Positions 26,831-33,616 of a DNA stretch of 64,000 nt are shown piece by piece. A model generated the notes under the pieces. The model saw only the letters and a list, made by a program, of their open reading frames with translations, was not told the DNA's origin and did no database searches. Numbering within the stretch: the stretch's first letter is position 1; the number at the start of each line of letters is the position of its first letter. The translations under genes and the position numbers were made by a program. The stretch is from a bacterium (GTDB lineage: Bacteria > JAJVIF01). The stretch spans positions 1,550,001 through 1,614,000 of the forward strand of contig JAJVIF010000001.1 of assembly GCA_022072165.1 (NCBI GenBank), written 5' to 3'.

Positions 26831-29442
26831 TACTGCACCTCCCCGAAGCTCCGGACTTTGCCGGTGGAGCGCTGGTTGTAGTTATCGGCATCCGCCGGGG
26901 CGAGGTCGCGGTCGGTGTTCCCGAGGAAGGTGTTCGCGAAGTAGGCCACTTTGTCGATGACGAAACCGTTGTAACCGTTGTTGGGCTGGCCATCGCCCCG
27001 GAGGACCACCCGGGCGGTGTCGCCGGACACCAGCACCCAGCCATACTGGCTGTTGATCTCCGGGGGCAAATTCGGGTCCGCAAGCAGCTCGCCCACCACG
27101 CCGCCCTGCTGATCATTCGGGTCCAGGAAGACCGGCGGGTCAACCCCGGTGTCCGAGAATGAGGTGAGGGTCTTGATGAGCTGGCCCGACGCGTCGTAGA
27201 TGTCGATGGCATCCCCGGGGGCCAGTCGGAACTGATCACGCAGGAAGTGGATGCCGAGTTCCGTGACACCCGGGACCGTCAGCCACCACTCGCCCTGCCG
27301 ATTGATCCCCTCACCCCAGTTGGTGTAGGCCGCCGTCGCACCGAAGGAACTCATTGTGCCGGGGGCGATCATGGAGCGGTCAACGTCATTGGCGTTGTTC
27401 GCCACATAGCTGATGGAATCGACCCAGAAGCCGTAGTTCAGGCGGTCGTCCAGATAGTCGCCCTGGCGATCCAGATAGGGGGTAATTTTGAGGCCGTTCA
27501 CCGACGGTCCAAGGGTGAAGTTCTTGTTCGCGAGATCCGCAATGTCGTAAATCCCGGGCGTCCCGATCAGCAAGCCGAGGGCCCCGTTGGGGGAAACATA
27601 GGTCTCGGGCGGCAGAATCGGACCGAAGGAAGAGAGATAGTCGATGCGGATGGAGTCGCCATCAGTACTGCTGGCCGCAGCGAGGCTGGTCGCGCGATTG
27701 AAGTGGACCTTCCAGCTCACCAGGGGTGCACCGCCAGGAGGCGTCGGTTTGAAGACCGTGGTCGACCAGGGGAGTGTGGGATGAATCGCCTCCAGGCTCC
27801 CGAGGCTCCCCTGATGGGCGGTCCGCTGAGTGGGGAGATCGATCCGCACCAGCTGCCCGTTGTTATCGACGTACTCGACTGCCGAGACCAGATAGCCATA
27901 CGCCGAGGGATCACCGACCCCGTCGAGGCCCAGGCGCAACTGGATCCCCAGAGGCGTGTTGGCACGGACCCGGGTCGCGAAGGGGGTCTGGTAGAACGGC
28001 AGCGCCCCGGTCAGAGTCGCGAGGACCTGACCGGTGTTCGCGTTGATGACATCCAGCGTATCCCCGGGGCCCAGAAATGAATCGCCGGAGAACTCCAGGC
28101 GCATCGCCTGAATGATGTTGTTGGGGTCCTGGCCGTTGGGGTCCGTGATGATCGAGGGGTCTACCACCGGCGGGGTGGTCCCGCCACCAGGCTGGACCTG
28201 CAGGCCCGCTTCCTCCTCGGTCATGTTGTATGGCGACCAGATGGTCTGTGTGAAGCTGCTGGCGACCCCGCCTTCGAGGCCATCGTAGGGATGCGGCGTC
28301 TCGAAGTAGGCTGGCTTTTCTTCCTCGTCGAAGAAGTACCGGACACCGGAGAGCTGGAAGCCATACTGCTGGTCCGGAGTCCCTGAACCAAAGACGTTAT
28401 CTGTCACCATGCGAATACGGAGCGTCGTGCCATCGGCAGGATCTTCGAAGTAGTAGGACACAGGCCCCGGAGTCGGGCCGGCAATGGTAGCGAAGGGAGG
28501 CTGATACACCCCATTAGCCCAGCGGCTGAACTCCAGCCGGTCGCCGGGATCTTCCAGACCCAGGAAGCCCGGATCAAAGAGGAGTCCGATACGCTTGATT
28601 TTGCGTCCCGGATTCGCGGGGTCCCGGGGATAGCTGACCGACCAGTAGCGGTCCATGCCCGGAGGATAGGCATCCGTGCCCATCAGCCCTGCGAGATCGT
28701 GGGGAGACTCCACGGTATGCGGACGGATCGTCAGTTGCGAGAAATCATCGCGCGTCCGCTCCCGGGAACCGTAGTACCGATTCTCCTGCTGATACGACTT
28801 CCGGAGCGTGGCCGTCCGGATGTCACTCTGTCCCTTGGTGATTTCGCCGTGGGCGTAGAGATTCAGCGTGCTGGACTCTTCACCCGGGAAATAGTTGTAG
28901 TCCAGGCGACGCTGTGCGAAGGCATCATCCGAGAGGAACTCCAGCAAGCGCTGGTCCGCCGGACCAGCGACAGTGGTGACCATGGCGGCTTCATCGATGC
29001 CACCGGAGTTGCGGATGAACTCCGCACCGACATACACGGTTCCGGAGCCCTTGGTGGTGGGGAAACCGACCCGTCCGACCCACGGCTGCTCAGTGTCTTT
29101 GAGGGTCTTCTGCAGATCGACCTTCGCAAGATCGAGACCGGATTCGATGGTGGCATCCGGGGTCGAGGTGTCCCCCGCCGCCGGGAGCTTCAGATTGCCG
29201 GGGAGACGCTTAATATTTTCTTTGAGCTGCCAGGCGGCGAGGTCCAGAACCCCTTCGGTGGCGGTCCGGGCCTGCATTGCCCGACTCCCCGCATCGGATG
29301 TCTGATACTCATCGACCGCCAGGGCCAGCAATCCCGCAGACACCAGGGCGACAGCGCCCATGATCACGGCCACCAGCACCAGGGCATACCCACGACGGGG
29401 TCGTGCCGCGGTCCGATGCCAGTGACTGAGCCAGCGATCCAT
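26830..29442 (-). CDS. Giant PilX/GspK-like minor pilin with repeated CUB-like modules
   Basis: An 870-residue prepilin-like protein, first gene of the operon. The signal is RRG|YALVLVAVIMGAVALVSAG at residues 16-36; it lacks Glu at +5, as GspK and PilX proteins do, which fits the outermost tip position. The start MDRWLSHWHR at 29442 has GGAGGG upstream. Beyond the stalk are at least three related modules near residues 444-520, 570-680 and 722-834, each with a hydrophobic strand (LGIHFLRDQF, MRLEFSGDSF) and a D-x-[IL]-x-I/V-Y/N motif (DAIDIYDASG, DTLDVINANTG). These look CUB-like and match the module in the neighbouring PilV-like protein. Confidence 0.75.
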   Translation of the reverse strand: MDRWLSHWHRTAARPRRGYALVLVAVIMGAVALVSAGLLALAVDEYQTSDAGSRAMQARTATEGVLDLAAWQLKENIKRLPGNLKLPAAGDTSTPDATIESGLDLAKVDLQKTLKDTEQPWVGRVGFPTTKGSGTVYVGAEFIRNSGGIDEAAMVTTVAGPADQRLLEFLSDDAFAQRRLDYNYFPGEESSTLNLYAHGEITKGQSDIRTATLRKSYQQENRYYGSRERTRDDFSQLTIRPHTVESPHDLAGLMGTDAYPPGMDRYWSVSYPRDPANPGRKIKRIGLLFDPGFLGLEDPGDRLEFSRWANGVYQPPFATIAGPTPGPVSYYFEDPADGTTLRIRMVTDNVFGSGTPDQQYGFQLSGVRYFFDEEEKPAYFETPHPYDGLEGGVASSFTQTIWSPYNMTEEEAGLQVQPGGGTTPPVVDPSIITDPNGQDPNNIIQAMRLEFSGDSFLGPGDTLDVINANTGQVLATLTGALPFYQTPFATRVRANTPLGIQLRLGLDGVGDPSAYGYLVSAVEYVDNNGQLVRIDLPTQRTAHQGSLGSLEAIHPTLPWSTTVFKPTPPGGAPLVSWKVHFNRATSLAAASSTDGDSIRIDYLSSFGPILPPETYVSPNGALGLLIGTPGIYDIADLANKNFTLGPSVNGLKITPYLDRQGDYLDDRLNYGFWVDSISYVANNANDVDRSMIAPGTMSSFGATAAYTNWGEGINRQGEWWLTVPGVTELGIHFLRDQFRLAPGDAIDIYDASGQLIKTLTSFSDTGVDPPVFLDPNDQQGGVVGELLADPNLPPEINSQYGWVLVSGDTARVVLRGDGQPNNGYNGFVIDKVAYFANTFLGNTDRDLAPADADNYNQRSTGKVRSFGEVQ

Positions 29443-29837
29443 GTGCCCTCCGGACTCTGCAGCGCGCCAGGGCTCCTGCAGGTGCGATATGCCGTGGGGA
29501 GAGTATCCAAGCATCGTACCAAAGCGCCTGTTGGAGCCTGGTTCTCCCAGAACGCCTCCCAAAAGAGAAACCCCCTTCCTCAGGCCTTCGGAGAGAAAGG
29601 GGGCATTCCAGGGATAACGACGCTTTGGAGGGATACAGTGGGGGGGCCAAAACCGTTTCGGGTAAGATTTACAACAGAAATGAGCAGATTATGTCCTCCA
29701 GAGCGGTGCCGAGGGCGATTTCGGAAGGAGGCAGGTCCGCCAGCGCGGGGCGACATATCGGATCGACATGTATTTTTTTGCCGCCCGCACCTCATGCCAC
29801 CCCGTACTGTTGCATTCTGAGGCAGCGCTGCGCCGCG
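29443..29837. other. 395-base intergenic region before the pseudopilin operon
   Basis: It contains the hairpin terminator at 29561-29603 and an AT-richer stretch around 29655-29700 and 29765-29780. It must hold the promoter for the minor pilin operon, but no clear -35/-10 pair was found on the minus strand. No gene is supported here. Confidence 0.5.
29561..29603 (-). terminator. Rho-independent terminator of the glycosyltransferase operon
   Basis: On the minus strand a CCCCCTT...AAGGGGG hairpin (29571-29603) is followed by TTTCTCTTTT (29561-29570). It lies past the mannosyltransferase stop at 29838 and before the pseudopilin operon, separating the two transcripts. Confidence 0.7.
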
Positions 29838-30644
29838 CTAGCGACCCAGGGCGCGACGTCGCCGGCGCAGCTCCCCGGCATGGGTCAGGGCGTACCACCG
29901 CAGGCGCGGCACGATGAAAAACGACTCGATGGCGATCCGCCGGGAGAGCTTGCTTTGCCCCGCCGTCCGGTCCGCAAAAATGATCCGGACTTCCCCGATC
30001 GAGAAACCAAGCATCACCGCCCGGTAGTTCAGTTCAATCTGAAACGCATAGCCGTTGGAGCGGATTTCATCCAGCCCGATGGCTTCCAGGACCTCGCGAC
30101 GCACCACCTTGAAGCCGGTCGTCATGTCCCACATCTTCATCCCCGAAATCGCCCGGACATAGGTCATCGCTCCCAACGAGAGCATCAGGCGAAACAGGGG
30201 CCAGTTGACGATCGACAATCGGCCATCCTTGAAGCGGGAGCCGATGACCAGGTCATAGGTGCTGCTGGCAGCCAGCAAGTCAGGAATCGAGGCCGGATCG
30301 TGCGAAAAATCGGCATCCATCTGCATGATGTGAGTGTAGTCGCGTGCCAGTGCCCAGTGGAACCCCGCCACATAGGCGCGTCCGAGACCATCTTTCACCT
30401 GCCGATGCAGGACATGGACCCGGGGCTCCGTGGCACGGAAGGACTCTACCCATTCCCCCGTCCCATCCGGCGAGCTGTCGTCCACCACCAGCACATGGGC
30501 GTTCGGCACATGCTGGAAAATCAAGGGCAAGAGCCCCGGCAGATTCTCCCGCTCGTTGTAGGTCGGCATCACGATCAGGACCCGCATGGCGGGGTCGAGG
30601 GCCGGAGGGGCAGGCATCGATGGGGCAGGCAGATCGGTAGGCAT
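29838..30644 (-). CDS. Polyprenol-phosphate mannose synthase-like GT2 (Dpm1 type)
   Basis: A 268-residue glycosyltransferase of family 2. The catalytic domain has the Dpm1 signatures VLIVMPTYNERENLPGLL, VVDDSSPDGT, the DxD-type MDADFSHDP near residue 110 and GSRFKDGRLS. It ends with GQSKLSRRIAIE and a basic tail, without the extra transmembrane helices of some relatives. Family members load mannose from GDP-mannose onto a polyprenyl phosphate at the inner face of the cytoplasmic membrane. The neighbour is a GT-C-like membrane protein that could use the product, so the pair may serve extracytoplasmic O-glycosylation or glycan synthesis. The exact sugar is inferred. Confidence 0.87.
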   Translation of the reverse strand: MPTDLPAPSMPAPPALDPAMRVLIVMPTYNERENLPGLLPLIFQHVPNAHVLVVDDSSPDGTGEWVESFRATEPRVHVLHRQVKDGLGRAYVAGFHWALARDYTHIMQMDADFSHDPASIPDLLAASSTYDLVIGSRFKDGRLSIVNWPLFRLMLSLGAMTYVRAISGMKMWDMTTGFKVVRREVLEAIGLDEIRSNGYAFQIELNYRAVMLGFSIGEVRIIFADRTAGQSKLSRRIAIESFFIVPRLRWYALTHAGELRRRRRALGR

Positions 30645-30665
30645 GGGTCAGTAGGTCGCTCCAGC

Positions 30666-32114
30666 TTACGACAGGCGTCCGGCGGGGTAATACGACGCGA
30701 GCCCGACCGACCAGCGGTAGACCGCTTCGATAAGGGGGCAGACCAGCGCGCCGGCGGGCTGCGCGGTCCCGGCGACCCAGACCAGCACCCCGAGGCGAAC
30801 CGCGTTGTGATACCAGGGCTGCCAGCCCTGCAGGATTGGCTCTCTGAAGATAAACGCGCAGTAGTACCCCAGGAGTGGCAGCAGACTCACGAGCGCGTCG
30901 CCGCCAAACTGATGGAGATAGAAGGTGACCTGTGTGCGCCCACCGAAGGTCGGGACCAGAATGCCAATTTGCTTGCCCCCCTCCGATGCTGGTACGCCAT
31001 AGCCAAACGCGCCATCGATGATCGCCAGTCCGACGGCGGCGAGGAGGGTCCAGTACGCCCCCCAATGGAAGATCCCCTGCCCGGCGCGAAAAAGGTCGAC
31101 CTGCTGCGCCTCTTCCAGTTCCTGGGTCCGGATGATGCGACTCACCAGTATCAGGGTCCCGATCAGTGCTGGCGGGAACATCCAGAGAAGTCCGTTGTAC
31201 CCGATCAGGTTCTGCAGGAAGTACTGCACGCTGGCGCCGATGTTCGCCTGATGCAGCACGATGAGTGGCAGCAGCTTGTTGAAGCCCCACATGTGGGTCC
31301 CGACCAGCACCAAAGCCACCGGAAGCGCCCCCAGCGCCAGATGCTGTCCCAGTTGCTGCAACGGGCGGGGACGGGTCGCCAGCAACACGCCTCCAAAGCC
31401 AATGACTGCGGCTCCCGCCACCGGGACGATGCCACAGGCGAGCATCAGCAACGCTCCCGCGCGCCAGCCCTGCATCCGGGCAGGCTGATCTTTCGCGATG
31501 CGGAAGAGCGCGGTGTTGAGTTGCGCGAGCCCGGTCCAGAGGAGCGCCGCACCAAGGGCGTGCTCGGTGAGATAGGTCATCCGGAGCGCCAGGGGCGACA
31601 GAAAGAGGACCGGGAGCACCAGCACCCACCAGCGCGACCCGGAGAGTCCCCGCAGCTGGATGCTCTGGCCAAAGAACCATGCGAGGAGGCTGACCGCGAT
31701 CAGATTCGGCACCAGCGCCAGGACCCGGTAGAGCGTCAGGGGGTCCAGGGCATCTGGTGCGACGCCGGCGATGCGGGATGCCATGCTCGTCAGGCCCCCC
31801 AGCAGGAGGCCATAGAGGGGGGTGAAGCGGGGACGCAGGGTGGTAGTCCCCTCCCCCTGACGGGCCGGGACATGGACCGTACCCGGGGCCTGCGCCAGGA
31901 CGTCCGGCACCCGGAAACCCCGTCCGGACGCCACTTCCAGCGCTGTGGCATAGCGGACTGCCTCATCGCCGGAGACCGGAATCTGCGGCTGCCAGGTCCA
32001 GCGGGCGATGGTCTGACGGTACTCGTTGGTGGTCGCGACTGGGGTCAGCACCACCAGCGTACTGAGGACGACCCAGGCCCAGCCCAGGAGCATCAGGAGA
32101 CCGAGTTGGCGCAT
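30666..32114 (-). CDS. Multi-pass membrane protein, GT-C glycosyltransferase-like
   Basis: A 482-residue membrane protein with about ten to twelve hydrophobic segments. After the first helix comes an external loop with acidic residues (PVSGDEAVRYATALEV) and RFTPLYGLLLGGLTS, the layout of GT-C enzymes that take a sugar from a polyprenyl phosphate carrier. It is 21 bases upstream of, and co-transcribed with, the mannosyl-phosphate synthase-like gene, which supports this reading. No named family was recognised, so a flippase or unrelated transporter remains possible. Confidence 0.6.
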   Translation of the reverse strand: MRQLGLLMLLGWAWVVLSTLVVLTPVATTNEYRQTIARWTWQPQIPVSGDEAVRYATALEVASGRGFRVPDVLAQAPGTVHVPARQGEGTTTLRPRFTPLYGLLLGGLTSMASRIAGVAPDALDPLTLYRVLALVPNLIAVSLLAWFFGQSIQLRGLSGSRWWVLVLPVLFLSPLALRMTYLTEHALGAALLWTGLAQLNTALFRIAKDQPARMQGWRAGALLMLACGIVPVAGAAVIGFGGVLLATRPRPLQQLGQHLALGALPVALVLVGTHMWGFNKLLPLIVLHQANIGASVQYFLQNLIGYNGLLWMFPPALIGTLILVSRIIRTQELEEAQQVDLFRAGQGIFHWGAYWTLLAAVGLAIIDGAFGYGVPASEGGKQIGILVPTFGGRTQVTFYLHQFGGDALVSLLPLLGYYCAFIFREPILQGWQPWYHNAVRLGVLVWVAGTAQPAGALVCPLIEAVYRWSVGLASYYPAGRLS

Positions 32115-32218
32115 AGCAGCGGTGATGCGGCGACTCCCAAGGGGGGGGATGCGTGGTCCGGTGACACGGCGGGGCCGTGACGCCGATGGTAGCGCAGACT
32201 CATGGCATCATCGGCTGT

Positions 32219-32665
32219 ATGGCCCTGTGTGTCCCATGCCGTCCGTTGTCGCCGCTCCTGTTGGGGGTCGTGATGTTGCTCGCTGGTTGCGAAGCGGCGA
32301 CCACGGAAGCGCCGCTGGTGCCGCCATCGACAGTTCCCGATCCAGCGTGGGTGGCCCTGGTGACCGGTCGCTGGGAAGGGATCAGCACCACGACCACCGG
32401 CGTGGAGGATTACCTTGACTTCACGTTCTGGCCCGATGGTGTCTATGCCCGGGTCCGCGTCGAGGTGAATCGTCGGCGGCTGGCCGAGCCCTACGCGGAA
32501 CTGACGGGCGAGGAAGTCCGGATCGAAATTGCGGATCTCCAGGGAAACAGCGGGCAGTTTCTGGGGACGATTGCGGCATCGGCAGGGACGATCTCAGGGA
32601 CCTTTACCCTGACATTCAACGGCACCACCGACCAGGGCACTTTCACGGTTACCAAAATCGACTAG
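32219..32665 (+). CDS. Small secreted lipoprotein
   Basis: A 148-residue lipoprotein: signal peptide with lipobox (LLLGVVMLLAGC) and a beta-rich mature part (VTGRWEGISTTTTG, YLDFTFWPDGVYARVRVEV, GTISGTFTLTFNGTTDQG) that could form a small lipocalin-like or other beta-barrel. Earlier in-frame starts at 32177 (GTG) and 32186 exist; the ATG at 32219 best fits a signal peptide, but no clear ribosome site marks any of them. It stands alone, divergent from the GT-C gene and convergent with the DUF3108-like gene. Confidence 0.7.
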   Translation: MALCVPCRPLSPLLLGVVMLLAGCEAATTEAPLVPPSTVPDPAWVALVTGRWEGISTTTTGVEDYLDFTFWPDGVYARVRVEVNRRRLAEPYAELTGEEVRIEIADLQGNSGQFLGTIAASAGTISGTFTLTFNGTTDQGTFTVTKID

Positions 32666-32672
32666 CGCCAGC

Positions 32673-33548
32673 TTAGGTGCGGGGTGACGGGGCTGGGGGG
32701 CCGACTTCGGGCTTCTCCGGCAGCTTTGGTGCAGGCTTGGGGGCGGGCTTCGGTTTCGGTTTCGCGTTGGGGTCCTGGATGCTGTGCTTCTTTAAGCGCC
32801 AGATCCGATTACCCGCCTCGTACTGCGCGATGATGCGCGGATCCTTGACGGCATACCAGACGAATTCCGAGACGCCGCTGATCCGGTGCTCCACTTTCCA
32901 GCACTCGTAGATGCCCGCCGGGACCGGGATCACTTCGCGCCCGGTGATGGTGATGATGGGGGTCCGGAAGGAGAGATTCACCGGGTCGAGCATCATCGTG
33001 GTGAAGAGGTTCCCCTCCTCAAACTCCAGCCCGCGACCCGCCAAAAAGAGGAGCGGCAGGAGCGTGTAACTCCCGGCGTTGGTGAGCTTGCGCGACACCT
33101 GCTCGCCATTCACCTGGGTCTGGAGCGCAGTGATCTGTTTGTCGGCGAACTGGAGTTCCAGGGTTTCGGTGCCCCGCTCATCGGCGTAGCGCTGACGGAA
33201 CCCCCAGGGCTGGAGGGTCTTCGCCTCCAGGGTCGCGACCCAGCCGAGAGATTGCCCTCCCGGCTCGGTACCGTTGTAAGTGATTTCCAGCTTGTCGTAG
33301 GGGCCGCCGGTGAGTCGTTTTGTGGAGAGGGTCCCCTCCCCTTCCCGGATCGCGCCATCGCCTCCCTTGAAAGCGCCCCCGGTATCGTTCTTCACTACGA
33401 TCTGATAGGTCAGGGTATCGGGGGCGGGGAAGCTCTTATCGGCGGGATACCGCCAGGAGTGGAACGGCTTCGCCTCTGAATGGATAGGCTGCGCCCCACC
33501 CACCAGGAGTGTCAGCGCCAGCACCGCAGTGACATGTCGTGCCGTCAT
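32673..33548 (-). CDS. DUF3108-like periplasmic protein
   Basis: A 291-residue secreted protein with a signal peptide (VTAVLALTLLVGGAQPIHS) and the beta-rich pattern of DUF3108 proteins (DTLTYQIVVKNDTGGAFKGG, LPLLFLAGRGLEFEEG, ITGREVIPVPAGIYECWKVE, FVWYAVKDPRIIAQYE). Members occur in the periplasm of diderms, with an unclear role near the outer membrane. The C-terminal 30 residues are Pro/Lys repeats (PKPKPAPKPAPKLPEKPE), which may span peptidoglycan or bind acidic polymers. The ATG at 33548 is preferred to a GTG at 33554. Confidence 0.7.
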   Translation of the reverse strand: MTARHVTAVLALTLLVGGAQPIHSEAKPFHSWRYPADKSFPAPDTLTYQIVVKNDTGGAFKGGDGAIREGEGTLSTKRLTGGPYDKLEITYNGTEPGGQSLGWVATLEAKTLQPWGFRQRYADERGTETLELQFADKQITALQTQVNGEQVSRKLTNAGSYTLLPLLFLAGRGLEFEEGNLFTTMMLDPVNLSFRTPIITITGREVIPVPAGIYECWKVEHRISGVSEFVWYAVKDPRIIAQYEAGNRIWRLKKHSIQDPNAKPKPKPAPKPAPKLPEKPEVGPPAPSPRT

Positions 33549-33616
33549 CAGCACTCATTTAACACACTTTTGCATGTATCCGCTCGCCCATGCCTGATCA
33601 GACTTAATGGCGGGGT

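Noticed and set aside
25433-29820. Plus-strand frames opposite the giant minor pilin genes
   Set aside because: They lie wholly inside well-supported pilin genes and look like shadow translation.
29625-32180. Open frame of 851 codons on the plus strand opposite the two glycosyltransferase genes
   Set aside because: Shadow of two clear minus-strand genes; the translation is rich in Arg, Pro, Gln and His with no domain-like segment.
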